Assembly (NCBI GenBank): GCA_022478985.1
Contig: JAKSZP010009538.1
Location: forward strand, 1 to 64,000
DNA length: 64,000 nucleotides
Origin: Massospora cicadina
Taxonomy: Eukaryota > Entomophthoromycota > Entomophthoromycetes > Entomophthorales > Entomophthoraceae
Direction of reading: 5' to 3'
Shown: in pieces, positions 32,741-45,000 of the stretch
How positions within the stretch are numbered: position 1 is the first letter of the stretch
Layout of the letters: every line of letters begins with the position of its first letter
Notes under the pieces: model-generated
Database searches by the model: none
Seen by the model: only the letters and a program-made list of their open reading frames with translations
What the model was told of the DNA's origin: nothing
Program-made: the position numbers and the translations under genes

Positions 32741-34200
32741 CCTATTACCAATTATTATACTCTGGTTCAGGGGCAAGGAAGGTGATACAAAAAATAAAAT
32801 ATTATTTAAGTTGGTATAAAAATGAGGTTTCAGGTCAAGGTGATCAGTAAATTAGGGAATTGGAAGTTGCACTGGCAGGGATCAGGTATTTGATCTTACT
32901 TCATATTTACTAGCAATAAAAGGCGTTGAGGTGAGTTTACCAATAAATTAATACAACTAGAAAAGACCTATAAAAATGGGGCCCACGGGATGAGGCAATC
33001 TATAATAAACTTATCCTATAAATTAACATTGTCATAGTGTACAAATCGAATCATGTATCTAGTATTAGTTGGCCTATGATATGAAATTAAAATAAATTAT
33101 ATAAACATAGATAATTTCTCAATCCATCTTAGAAAGTAGGCATGTTTATAATAATAGTGGTATGGGTTGCATATAAACAAGGATGAAAATTCTTGATAGC
33201 CAGGAGCATGGTTAAGCAGTCTCATTTGAACAAGATAGTTTACTAAACTTGTATGGGGGCTTACTGAAACAGCCACTAACTGGTCCACATGTTAATCTTC
33301 TAGTTGAGGTATTATGCTCCTACAGCCACATTAATAGCATTAGTAAGTATCAAGAAAGGTTTTAGAAAACTTAGAGTTATTGAATATGAGTTTTTGTGAC
33401 TAAGGCAATACTAATTTGAATTTATGCTTAGTATTGTATTTCCACTAGAAGAAAACCCCTTTAAAATTTAGATATACTAAAGGCCTGGCAAGGTCAGCAA
33501 ACGTGGGTGAAGTTTCTGTGATGTCTCACCATAGTGAGTAACACCTGAATGTCCTCAGATGATAGGAGGGCATTTTCTTAATCACATCGACTTTGTCTAA
33601 GATAGCTTGGATTCCTCGATTTGTGATCTTATTCTTATGGAACTTTTAGTTAAAAATGGAAGAAGGAGCAAAAGGAAGGCTTATTTTTAAGAATCCTGTT
33701 TTTACTGATAAAATTTTTGATGATTTTTGAGATTTCATTGAAGACCTTTAAAAAAACTCATAATGTCATTAAGATAGACCAAATCATAAAGCACCTTTAG
33801 GTCGCCTATAAATCTGTTTATGGATTTCTGGAAAGTGGTAAGGGCATTACAGGGCCTCTCTAGAATCTGAGTCAGTTTTAATAGTCCTTTATTAGTGATT
33901 AAGGCGCACTTAACTCAGCCTCTAGAATAGCTTGATCTACCAATAACCATGGCGAGATCTGTGTCCAAGGAATATTGAGCCTGGAAAGATGATCTAACCA
34001 ATCATTGATTTTGGGAATTGTAAATCCTTTTAGTTTTCAAGTTAAGCTTTTGTAGTCCAAGACAACTCAATGACTACCATTTTTTAAAGCAAGTAAGAGT
34101 GGCAATTTCCAAAGGCTTTGGGAGGATACCATAGACACAACTCCAATAATTTTTCAAGTTCAGTAATTAATTTAGACTCTATTACTTTACAGTTATAAAA
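32741..34200 (-). pseudogene. Element E reverse transcriptase / RNase H (decayed)
   Basis: Minus strand, from right to left: KVIESKLITELEKLLELCLW, HGYWxIKL, CALITNKGLLKLTQ, RPCNALTTFQKSINRFIGDL, then the catalytic block DLVYLNDIMSFFKGL at about 33755-33785 (Y-L-N-D in place of Y-L-D-D). RNase H follows as FLILTNAINVAVGA and LLAIKNFHPCLYATHT. The order and spacing are those of Ty3 elements. It ends abruptly at about 34200, where a plus-strand sequence of different composition begins. Stops and frame changes are common. Confidence 0.7.
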
Positions 34201-34204
34201 GGTG

Positions 34205-35795
34205 TTTAGCATTACTCTCTCTCTCGCACATATCACTTTTTATAACAAAAAGTGAATTGAACAAGAACTGAGAGAGCAACCAACTGCCATACCACATTGC
34301 AATATTAAAGACAGTGAACAAAGGCCAACCAACCAAGCGACGGGAAGGCAAGCTGCCCATCTGTGCGCAGCACATAGAAATGGATGACTTGCCCACGCTG
34401 ATAGTGAGTTTTATTAATAATAAAACTAAGGTCGTTGAGATGGATGAACCATCTGCTGAACTTCCCACTGGCCCAAGCCCCGACATGACTAGAAATGGGG
34501 CTGGGCATTCCACCATGTATGCACCAAGTAATGAACTGGTGACATGAATGACTACAAAATGAATGAACGTGGAGATGGGTCACAGAGCACTAATGGATAG
34601 CACAAATGATGGGGTCAACTCCTTAGGATCAATGCCCACTGACACCCAAATGACAAACACAACCTTCCAGGAGTGAGGCACGATGCCAAGAACAGTGGAG
34701 TCAGGAATATTCCCCAGTGAACCTCAATCAGCAGGGGGGACTGGGGCCTCGCAGGGTGAGAAAACTCTTGCCAATAAAGCAAAAAACCTGGATGAAGTAT
34801 TGGTAGGATCTGAAACTAACTCAGATTTAAATAACGAAAATCAGCAATTCAAACTAATGGAGTCAAGCAATAAAAAGTTTTCTTCCGACATGGAGAAACT
34901 TACCAAATCAGCTCAGGGTATTCAGGTGAAGAACAAGTCAGGTGCCAACCCTGAAACAGCCCAGTCAAGGGGGGTGAATGGTCCCTGACCAAAATTGATT
35001 TGGTAGCATGAGTAACTCATCAGGTGGAACACCCAATACACAATTGGGCATAATCCCAATGAAGGCATTCTGACAGGGGCCATAGCTTGATAATGCATCA
35101 ATGGCCAATCCTAAATATCCAATCACCAAACCAAGATGATCCATTGGAGACCAACCAAGGTTGGGGTGACTCTATATAGGGGACTGAACTGGAAGCAGAC
35201 ATAGCACATCGCTATTATGAATGCACCGTGTTCAAAAATACTGGTCCTTGTTATGATACATCCTATCAGGCAATCATTCGCCTCTGGGTATACATCCATC
35301 GCAGGACCTGTTCTTTACAAAAACCCTGAGAATGGCTCAGATCCAACTATGAGCCTTCATTTACCAGTATTGTGTATGGATAATTCACTGTGCGCTCGTC
35401 ACCAAGGTTATGAGCAATGAGCACCCCCATCACAGAGGTTTGGTATTGAAGACCATTCAGATTATCTCCAATCAGCTCCACCAGATCTCAAAATTCTTGC
35501 GCATAATCCCCAGGTGTTATAAGGCCACACATTTGGCTTTCCCCACCGAATCACTCATTGCATGCGATGAAGGTACTAATCATCTTAGAATAGTATGGCC
35601 TGTAAGCCCACCACTACTAGGACTGTGGCTAGTGATGGTGATTGTGATCAGCAATGGTCGGAGGTGCTAGAACTCTAGTGGCCCAAATCCCTGGTCTTTT
35701 TTACCCTTGGCCAAATCGCCTGTATTCCGCCCTTCCCTCTTACTTTCCCTTAAATTTAATCAATAAAGTATGGAGTTTTTTTTAAAAAAAATAAG
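34205..35795 (+). pseudogene. mRNA-like plus-strand tract with polyA end, product unknown
   Basis: This tract is visibly richer in G+C than its surroundings and interrupts element E. Plus-strand open pieces follow one another: 34314-34547 (77 codons), 34683-34988 (101, Ser/Asn/Glu-rich, low complexity, SAGGTGASQGEKTLANKAKN near its start), 35217-35420 and 35410-35670. I recognise no domain. Its end carries TCAATAAAGT and then a run T8A8 (35776-35792), as in a polyadenylated transcript. It may be a retrocopied gene, the ORF1-like part of a retroposon, or gag of an unrelated element. Overlapping minus-strand frames (34193-34583) look like shadows. Confidence 0.4.
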
Positions 35796-35796
35796 G

Positions 35797-35895
35797 GGTG
35801 GTTAGCCGAGTGGGTAAAACTGCTTCTACCCCTAGTGCAGGTTTTGAGTTAAAACTGTACTGGCTAAAAACATTCTTGGTGTGGTATATCTTTCC
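35797..35895 (+). repeat. tRNA-like sequence, probable SINE head or tRNA pseudogene
   Basis: GGGGTGGTTAGCCGAGTGGG contains a near-perfect Pol III A box (TTAGCCGAGTGGG). About 35 bases later AGGTTTTGAGTTAAAACTG stands where the B box (GGTTCGANTCC) should be and is degenerate. The arms do not fold into a good tRNA, and no CCA-end stem closes with the 5' GGGGTGG. The region after it (TTTCCCAAGGTCGACCC) is SINE-body-like, but no target duplication was found. It is probably an old SINE or tRNA pseudogene. Confidence 0.5.
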
Positions 35896-35899
35896 CAAG

Positions 35900-36199
35900 G
35901 TCGACCCACCTCAAATAATTTTTACTTTACACTTACTTAAGGCCATTTTTAGATCAGGGAAGCATTAAAAGTTCTTTACCTGTGCATGACTTCTTTCATT
36001 TTTAAAATTATATGATGATGTTGAAAGAAGATTGTTGTAATCATTGAGTAACTCTTAATAGTTTTTTGTTTACTACTCAATTACTTCTTAAACAAACTTA
36101 AAATGACAGCCACAGTTGGAGGTATCTATAGTCTAAATTGCAAAGTCTTAAATAACTCAGAAATTATCATCTACTATATGGTATTGGCCATATCTAGCT
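35900..36199. other. Unassigned AT-rich tract
   Basis: About 0.3 kb of AT-rich sequence without readable motif, between the tRNA-like sequence and the gag-like relic. Confidence 0.3.
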
Positions 36200-38060
36200 A
36201 TGAATGTGCTAGGTCTCACCATACAAAGATTGACAGTTGAGTTGGCTAACATCTTAGAGATTGGTCCAATCTACATAGGATCAAGAACTTCTGGGCTATA
36301 TAGGATCTCTTTTTTACTTTTCTTTCTTTTTAATAACACATTAGAGCAATTAAAAAAGCTAAGAGTTAGTAAAAACACCTCCAAGCAATTAAATCACATT
36401 TTCTAACCAAAGTCTTTGCTCACTATCTACTGCTCCAGTATGAAGCAGTGGCAAAACCCTCCTAGCATTATATGCTTAATGGGAAAACGCAATCAGGACT
36501 GGTTTTTCAGTCATCCCAACTCCTTGGTTTAATATGTTCTTTAAAGATCTCGCCCTCCACCTTGCACAAACCCAGAAAGTGCCTCTTAGCCCCTGTGTGC
36601 TCCCCTAAAGAAATATGTGATTTTGACTTTGGATTTAATATGACAGATTGGGTTTATATTCAGTTACAATTAATAGAATTAGCACAAGCGCTTACAAAGC
36701 CTGCGGGATTCACCTTCCGCCTCTACAAAGGGTAACTTGACTTCAGATTAACTTTTAAAGCTGACGATTCAAATGCAGTTACTATCACTCTGGTATTCTA
36801 AATCACTCCCCTACCCACTAACTGTACCCAGTTTCTCGTTTTCCACTCTTTTTTTTTATTTTAAGGCCTCCCACCCAACTCCCCCTGAAATTTTACAAAA
36901 GGTGCCGCATGCTATATTATCAGCATATGGATCTGACCCATATTACAATTTGAGGTTCCCAATGGAGCCACCTAACAAGTGTATCATTGTGCCTTTACAA
37001 CCAAAATTTCCCTCTTTTTTTAATATTAGATGGTCCCAACCCAAGGGGGATTCATCGATGTACCAAAATTGCCCTCTTGATTCCCCTTTCACCATAAACA
37101 TTATGCCTCAGATCATCCTTTCTGAGCTCACGTGAACTTAAGGCGCACCATCTGACCTTCCTGTTTTAATTTGGATCATTTTAATAGATGCTGTCCCAAC
37201 ATCACCCAAGTCATGGCTCACATACCTGACTCCTCTAATGATGCCCCCATTTCCAACTCTATCAATTTATTTAATTGGGGCACATTCCTCCCTCCTCATC
37301 CCCCAAGGTGGTAGCTTCAGCTGCCACTGCTCCTACCAATCAGATGCCAGCCTGCCAAAACTCCCCTACTACTTAAACCAATCAGGGGCCATCTTGGACC
37401 TTAATTAATTAAATTTCTTACCCAGCCACCCACCTCAGTCCAACCATATGCCAATAAAATGAACATCTATGGCCAAAATCCTTGTGATTACTTAGAGGAA
37501 TTTAAAGGAATTGGGCAAACCAGTTACCAATTTAGTTGAGGCTTCAGCCCTCAAATTATATACCAATGACATATATGCAGCCCAATTCCCACCTCACCAT
37601 TATGTGGCCCGCCCTGATTCTGAACCCTTCCAAATTCATCACCACTCAATTAAGAGGCTGTTGCCTCCCCAAAGTTCACCCCCAAAAAGACATTGCAAAA
37701 TCAGTCGCAGTTCTGGCCAAGGGCTTTTTTCCTCCTGTCCTCCACACCATCATTCACTAAATATTAAAAAAGAACCTTTCTACTTCCAGCAGGTTGCTAG
37801 TAAAGCTATCAAAAAATAAAAGAAGTCCCAAAAGTTTGGACTGAAAACTTGCATTATATAAACAATAATACCACCTTTGCCACCCTCCTCAAAATCTACA
37901 CTGAGACTAAGAGAGCCTTTTTGGAATAAATTGCCACCCACTTCATAGAAAAGATTAAGCTGCAAGCCCCATTTTGCTACCTTACCCCATTTCAAAGATG
38001 TGGCCACGCCCATGCTATTGGCTTTGACAAACCCTATCCATCCAGAAGAGGTCAAAGAAC
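36200..38060 (+). pseudogene. Gag/ORF1-like relic with possible zinc knuckle
   Basis: A run of plus-strand open pieces (36200-36406, 36472-36735, 36773-37135, 37511-37819). They have a Pro-rich composition (KASHPTPPEILQKVPHAI) and resemble the internal region of element H at 48.2-48.6 kb at DNA level (for example TCAAAT...TTACT...TATTCTAAATCAC). Near 37930-38030 one frame reads KIKLQAPFCYLTPFQRCGHA. This recalls the Cys-rich nucleocapsid motif of gag or LINE ORF1 (C..CQRFGH), but with one Cys missing. A 48-bp retroposed insert lies within it. The family is undetermined. Confidence 0.4.
37001..37076 (-). mobile_element. Ultra-short retroposed insert 2 with 14-bp target duplication
   Basis: A 48-bp insert (37015-37062) is flanked by CCAAAATTTCCCTC (37001-37014) and CCAAAATTGCCCTC (37063-37076), one mismatch in 14. 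On the minus strand it begins TACATCGATGAATCC, continues CCCTTGGGTTGGGACCATCT and ends AATATTAAAAAAA. Apart from the C-run length and two substitutions it equals insert 1 (22250-22301). It has the same 5' end and an A-run at the 3' end. Confidence 0.82.
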
Positions 38061-39577
38061 CTCATGACCCCCTTTACCCTCCTCCAAAATTAAATATTGG
38101 TTTACAACTTCCAGCTTGGTCAGATTATTTTATTTTTTGTTTTATGTTGATTTGAAATATCTTTTTTCTCTCTTAGACCATTTTCATTTTTGTTTTGTTT
38201 AATTTGTTTTCTGCTCTTCAATAATTTCTGTCCCCTGATCATCATAACTGAAATATCATAAAATACAGGATCTATTTTACTGAGGGGTTTCTGAATCCTC
38301 AAAAGTTCAACAAGAATCTAAAGGGGCGTTCATGTGGACCCAGTGCTGATAATAACTTGTAATTTTTGGGTGTTGACTCTAATTTTGTGAAGTATAAGAA
38401 CATTCTTCTGCTTTTACAACCACGTGTGACAGCAGCCACACTTGAAGGCCTCAAAAATGATATTTGGTTTAGCAATACTTATATCTGTTTCTATAAGCGC
38501 AAGATTGGGCCTTTTTTCTCTTTATTGTCCTTGGAGGTTTCAAACACTAAAGTAATGTAATTTTAAAAAGTATAAAAATCACAGAGTAGTGAACCATAGC
38601 ATTGTATTAATGAAGGAATAAAGTCCTTAACATTAGCTCATAGCTAGGGCTGTTAAGGGCCACAGCAAAGGTAACTAAGAATAGTTTGCAAAAAAAGATA
38701 GGGAATGAGAGTAGGCCCTAGTAGAACTTGTACATTGGGACCCTGTACTCCATACTCCATATGGTGAGGAAATCAGTGATTATCTTGATCCTCTTCCTAT
38801 TTTTGATGGGATAACATTTACCTGGGATCTACTAACAAAATTGCAAGTACATTGATTTTACAAAAGTTTACAGCAATATTGGTAATAAACTCCTGAACTG
38901 TGGAGACAAAGTGAGTAACATGGAAAACTAATTAGAGGACTAATAAGCAACGTCAAAACCCTTATTATTGGACTTAGATAACTTGCTCCCCTAGTTCTCC
39001 TTATAGTGGCGCTAATTGAGATAGTATGTGAAAAAAAGATTAAGTAAAGGTTTTTAGAATTGTCAGCATGAAGAGCCTCTTTCTTAATGCTGAAATCTAA
39101 TTTTTTATAAGGATTAACAGCATCTTAGTCACATGTAGTAGTGGATCTGGGATTCAAGGAGCTTTATTGCCTTTGCGGTCCTTCCACTCCATTATAACCT
39201 CCAGGCCCAATAAGCTTAATAGGCTATTGGAGGCCTCAGGGCCCTCTAAACTGTCAGATCTAGTGGGATCATGAGGCCCCTCAAGCCTACGAGGCCCATT
39301 AAGCCCTTCAGGACCCAAAGACCCTTGGTCCTATCAACATAGATAGCTTTTAGGCATTGCCACTGTAATTCCCCACCCGGTGTATTTATCCACATTTATC
39401 GTTGTACCAGGGATTATATAACCATCTGGATATAATTAGCAGACTTTATAAAGGTTTATTGCATGTGCCCTTGTACATTGGTTATGACATCTTGAGGAAG
39501 CTTGACTAATTTTCAGATATTTAGCTTTTGGAAATGGCCTGCTCGCATAGGGAGTGCCTGTGGATAGGTTGGCCACT
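38061..39577. other. Unassigned tract with a Gly/Pro-coding low-complexity patch
   Basis: About 1.5 kb without a firm gene. A 64-codon plus frame at 38366-38560 and the string DYLDPLPIFDGITFTW near 38780-38830 hint at coding, but the neighbours are full of stops. At 39200-39340 repeated AGGCC/AAGCC-type words (CTCAAGCCTACGAGGCCCAT) give Gly-Pro-Ser-like translations. It is possibly gag sequence of E or sequence flanking G. Confidence 0.25.
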
Positions 39578-40640
39578 TGTAATATTCATTTATTTGTTCA
39601 AAAGGTGTATCTCAGGAAATTTCAAGCCCTTGTTCTTATGTACATGAGACTTTTTCTATTGTTTCCAAGTGTTTAACATTCTTTCAATCCTTAGAGTTAA
39701 ACATAACAATGGCTGTTCCTAAGCACACTGGAGCTCCTATCAACCTCTGTTGATAATAAGAAGTCAAACTACAACCTTTGACAATAGTTCTTATTTGGCG
39801 TTAAAAACGATAAATAAGACAACAATAATTAGGCAGATTTATATAAGTAGTTCCTTTATTGATATTTATATGAAAAGTATTAATGTGCTTAGGGTATTTA
39901 TGGTGCATAAAGTATGATTAGACTTTAACAAAATAGATCTTATCATAAGGTTATTGTTCATATGCAAATTAATTTTTGGACTAGCGTTATCCGATTTCCT
40001 GATTCTCTTGGAACTTCTGGATTCCTTTATATAAATAATACTCTGTAGCTCTGGCTTGCTTGTGAATGTGTGGCTGCTGTTATGATCTCAATTGTGTCTC
40101 CTGCTGTTCTTATTACCCTTGTGGCTCTTGCAGCTGCATGGTTACCGTGATCATCTTAATATATTTAGTTTTCAATCTATTTTCTTTCTGTTTACATAAT
40201 AAGCACATTTCTCAAATTCATACAAATGGCGAAACTTCCTTTGGATGAGTGCACAATAATTTATCTATAATAGGTAGTTGATTTAAAGGTATAAAATGGG
40301 TTTTCTCCAAGGCATTGTCTGCAACGTCATGAACATACCCTTTAGGACTAGTATCTATCTTACACATCCTCTGACATCATGATGGCCATCTGTAAAATTA
40401 TTGCAATAGTCAAGGGGCATATAAGAGCCTCCATCGGGAAGGTTTTTAGAGGGCTGAAGCAATTAAAAGGATTCACATTTTTTGTAAAATATTTTGATTT
40501 CTAGCTGTTACAAATGAGTCCTGATTGCTATTCTGGCTTTCTAGATTATTAGTAAAAAAGTAGTATTAATAAAATGGGGTTTTCTTTGGAAAGTTTTAAT
40601 ATTTGAGGGATTAACTCTTATAGTTGAGTCTTTCTCAACA
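39578..40640 (-). repeat. 3' LTR of element G
   Basis: A 1063-bp LTR in minus sense (plus left end TGTAATATTCATT, plus right end TTTCTCAACA). It is the best example of the E/G family, with TATATAAGAGCCTCC near 40420 and CCTCTGACATCATGATGG near 40370. Element G's pol C-terminus (FIPRSHLEDNVE) ends at its right edge, as expected for the 3' LTR of a minus-strand element. The partner LTR is at about 62043-63090. Confidence 0.8.
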
Positions 40641-41016
40641 TTATCCTCAAGATGAGACCTAGGGATAAACTTTGAGTGCCACTCATAAACTAAAATATAT
40701 ATAATATTTGTGGTTTCATCCTTGATAGAACTATTGGTTCCTCCTACCATGTTAATGGTTTCAGATCTTATCCAGATGTCTTGTAATTTCTCAGGTTGTC
40801 CTTTGCGCATATTATAGAACTACACTTTCTGTACTACCTCAAATATGGGAAACTTAGGTCTTTGGTCAAACTCTATGGTACTCTCCATTAGTGACTTCAT
40901 GATATTTGTTGGATTTCATTCCAAGGACAAGACTAGCCCTGTTAAGGCTAAGGCTTACATCAATCTCTAGGGTTGGGTAGCCATGAGACATTTATCAGGT
41001 TGGGACTTAGTATGGG
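40641..41016 (-). pseudogene. Element G pol C-terminus
   Basis: On the minus strand an 89-codon open frame starts at 40810: QPEKLQDIWIRSETINMVGG, then TNSSIKDETTN, then HSKFIPRSHLEDNVE. This is the usual end of Ty3 pol (GPF.I.....N.Y.LKD....... HG.RLKPF), with no chromodomain. It runs into the LTR. Element H's insertion at 41017 cuts it from the rest of G's integrase (49821 and beyond). Confidence 0.65.
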
Positions 41017-41637
41017 TGTTGGGCTTTCCCAAGTTTAGGTGAAGGCTTGACTTTTGCTCTCCAAATTGTTTATTTTATAAACTACATATTTATTATTATT
41101 ACTAATTTATCAATTGATGCTTTGTTGGGTTGAAGGCCTATAATCATTATTGTCTTTATGTTATATAGCATTAAGCAATAACAATTAATAACACTAAATT
41201 ACAAACAATTGTATTCAAGGTAATTTTCCTCCAAAAACTATTATCCAAGCTCTTGGGAGGATTTGTTTTTAATCTTTAAGCTTAGCACTTAACTTTCTAG
41301 TACTTTATCAGTGCTACTCATTCTGCTTAATAAAATATCTATAGAATTATACCTTTATAATAAGGTTTTTAGTAAAGCTCACTGTTAGCCTCTGACCCAA
41401 GTGTTGTTTAAGTCCCAATCTAATATCTATCTATTTTGGAACTTCTAAACTAGTGTGGTTAAGTCCCTAAATATATATCTCTCAGACTTATAGCTTTACC
41501 AAGCTAAGTTCAGATTTAAACTCTTTCATAGAGCCTCTGTCCTTATTTAGCCAAGCACCATCTATTTGATTTTATTTGTCCAAGCAAAGAAGCTTTTATT
41601 GAACTTCTTCAGACGACCTTCTCCTGTAAGTCTGGCA
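41017..41637 (+). repeat. 5' LTR of element H
   Basis: Starts TGTTGGGCTTTCCC and ends GTAAGTCTGGCA. It aligns with 49146-49815 through GG.TTGACTTT, AATTTATCAAT.GAT, GG..AAGTCCC.AA.TAAATC and CTTCAGA.GA.CT.CTCC. A primer site is not obvious after it. Confidence 0.7.
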
Positions 41638-41964
41638 ACTAAATATCCCATGAGACTCTTCTAAGTTTCACTGATCTTAATATATTCATCTCAAAACAAT
41701 TATTTAAATTGGCTCAACTCTATCATGTTTTTACTGATAGATGGAGGCAAACTATAAGCAATTTTAAAGAAGTCAAAACTTAAAATGATTTTTCCCTTAC
41801 TGCTTAAAATTTATTTATTGGGCTCCCTGATAAATATGAAAAATTTTATATTTGAAGAAACCTGAGAACTTTAATGGGCAATTTTTGCTGTTTCTGAATA
41901 GCAGATTATTTTTATTCAGGGGTTGTGCTGACTAGAAGTATTGGGAGCTCAGCTTAGTTGAAGA
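41638..41964 (+). other. Element H internal leader
   Basis: AT-rich, no readable protein. It lies between H's 5' LTR and the 17-bp target repeat of the LINE. It continues after the LINE at 47265. Confidence 0.5.
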
Positions 41965-42099
41965 TGAGAGTTCCAAAATATTTAAATTTATTGTGAGGAA
42001 GGCTGACATGAGACGGACGCTTCCAAATTTTACCCAAAAGAGACAAGACTTAGTAACTGGGAAGGCACCCCAGAGAAGCGATGCTATCTCTTGTTGCCA

Positions 42100-45000
42100 G
42101 CTGGAACGCCACTTATGGGGAGGGGGAGGGAACGTGTGAAGGGGTCGTAGCCACAATTGAACACGTGTGGAGGAAGGGGTCTGATTTGATGAACCAAACT
42201 GGGAACCAGGAGGAGACCAGCTGTCAGCGATGCAGTGGGAGGTATCCAAACATCCACGCCTGAAAGTGGTCCACCAAATGAGACCAGAATCTGTGGACAG
42301 CTTCTGGGAGGGTGGGGGTGGAGCCTGCGATGGCATCCAAGACAATTGTGTGGATAGTCCACATGGCGATTGCAACCATCAGAGCATGGAGGGAGGGTGG
42401 AAGGGGAGGCCATTGATAAAGCAAACATATCTCTTGACAGACTGAAGGGATGCGTTTGATCCTGGCCCAGCAGACGTTGAACTTCGCGCCATATTACTTT
42501 AGAGGTAGGACACTTCTCCAGGCGGTGGAACAGCGTTCCATACTGGCCACACACGACGCAGGATGAGTGTAAAGCGTTAGAGCGTTCAGCCATATGGTAT
42601 ACCCGCCTCAGGCAGCGCCACACATGGGAACGGATTTGAGGCTGCAACAGAGGGTGGTGTGCTTATTTCAAGATAGTTTTTTAGGTCTCAATGGAGTAAG
42701 GGATGTCCATCATGTACAGGTAGTCCACCCTGGATAGGACCTGGGGTCGAATGGGGATCACGCCATCATGGATGGGTAGCCCCTGTACCTCTTGTGTGAA
42801 CTGAGGAGAGGGGCGGCCTCACTGGGCTGTGTGTCTGCTAATACGAATTCTCCACTCAGCGCTCCGCATGGAGAGGAGGATTAGTTTGCAGTGGGTTTTA
42901 GTCCCATGAGGACCTGTGGCCGATGGGTGTGAAGTCAGGTATTTCATCAGGGAGTGAGGGTTTGATGGATTGTTGAGGCCCAAGGTGTGGGAGAAGTTGG
43001 AGCGGGCCGCGCGGGACCAGTTTTGGGAGGGGAGCGTAGGGGCGGTGATGGCTGCAATCCAGGTGCCCAGGATCTTGGCAGCATAGACTTTGAAGTCAAG
43101 CAGGCCCATGCCACCATGATGATGAGGGCCAAACATGACCTATAGCTGTACTGGTGGTGGGCGGCCTGACCAAAGCCATCCTTGCAGCAGGGCATATAAG
43201 GATTTGAAAAAGCTTGTGGAGAAGGTGATGGCATGGCTCCAAACCAGACTTTGGAGAGGAGCATAGAGTTGGCTAAAACAACCCTGCCATTAAGGGAAGT
43301 AGGGTGGGCTCTGAGGGAGGCGATACGCTTCGTCACGTTGTCTGGAATATGACTCTCTATTACTGCTGATGCATACCCACCTGCCTCCACCCACACGCCC
43401 AGATGGCGGACCAGCCCTATGGTAGGGCGTGGCACGAAGGGGAGCACTAGTGGGGCAGTGTGGAATGAGCTGGGAGGGCGAGCATATGTGCGAGCAGATG
43501 GGCCGGGCTGGGCACTGGTTGCTGGGGCCCAGCAGGTTTGATACCGACCAAGGAGGATGATTTCGGTTTTGGAAGTGTTCAGTGCAGCGTTACTTACCCA
43601 GGAATACTCCTGGATGAGAGCTTCAAGTGCGCGTGCATCTTTATTATTAGACACCCCAACACACACAGTAGTCTGCAAACGCCATAATCTTGACTGGGGC
43701 TTGGCCTGGCACATGGACCCCAGTGAGTTGGGCATTCACATTTTGAAGTAGTGGGTCAAGGCTGAAGTTGTATAAGAGTGGGCTAAGGGAGTCCCCTTGT
43801 CGCAAGCCCCTTTGAGGGTGGACTACTTCTGTTTGGAAGCCAGGGCCACGCACTGCCATTGTTGCAGTTTTCATGAGCAGCATCACCCAGTTGATGAAGC
43901 GAGGGGGTAAGCGGAATTGACGGAGGCAGGCCCTGAGGTATTCCCAGTTTACTCTATCATAAGCCTTCTGTTGGTCCAAGAATACAAGTGCCCCAGAGGC
44001 TGTGGACTGGCATGCGTTAGCCACAGAGTGCACGTTGTCCCAAATTGACCTTCTGGGTATGAAACCAAATTGTTCTGGGAAGATGGTGGCAGATGCTACA
44101 ATCCCTAAATGGTTAGCCATGATTTTTGTTAAATTTTTTGTATCATTGTTAGTTAAAGAAATGGGGCCCAGTTGGCTAAGTTTAGATTGTCCCCTTTCTT
44201 GAAGAGTGTGACGGTGAAGGCCTCTTGTCCTCCTGGTAGGAGGCGCGTTTCCAGAAGGCTCCAGTTAAGTGAGGCAAGCAGTAGTGGACATATATATTTG
44301 AAGTACTTTTTATAGAATTCATATGGAATGCCATCTGGGCCTGGGCATTTCCAGTTGGGTGCACCGCGGATGGCTGTCCATAGTTCATTCGGAGTAGTTA
44401 AATTCATTATTTCTGGGTATCAGAAAATGGTGCGAATGTGGGTTTGGTCAAGAAATTCCACCACTTTGGCCAGCTGAATTGGATCATATCAGTATAACTT
44501 GGAGTCATACTTTTGTGTTTTGATTGCCACTTTGGCTGGCATATCCGCAATGTAATCATCCAATCTTTGCACCTGTGCGCAGGCCACACTCTGGCATGGT
44601 GCGAAATTTTTTTAAAAAATATGCGGTGCACTTGTCGCCCTCTGTAATGCATTTGGCCCTGTACTAAACACAAACCCAATGTTTGTGTTGCCTTTTGAGC
44701 GCGTTGAGGTGGGCGGCTGCCTCCGCCCACTTCTGGCCCCATGCAGGGCTGTATCCTGTGGCTGGGATGTTGGACTCCAGGTGTGCTAACTCTGCCAGAG
44801 CGCGCGAGATGATAGCTAATGTGGTTCATGAGCGTTGGGAGGAGTGGTGGAGAGAGTGGCAGATGGTATCCTCTTTTGAAGGCTGCCCATGTGGAGATGG
44901 GGTCCGCGCAAATTGGTGTAACAAACTCTTTTTCCAAAGTTGCTGATTCCACTCAAGTGGAAAATCCTGGCGACACAAGTTTGGGAGGGCGGAGTTTGCA

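Noticed and set aside
35797..35870. Functional tRNA gene
   Set aside because: The A box is good but the B box is degenerate (GGTTTTGAGTT), the acceptor stem does not close and no terminator-like T-run follows at the right place.
42081..42445. Plus-strand frames over the LINE's C-terminal region
   Set aside because: Antisense to the Cys-rich end of ORF2; no independent support.
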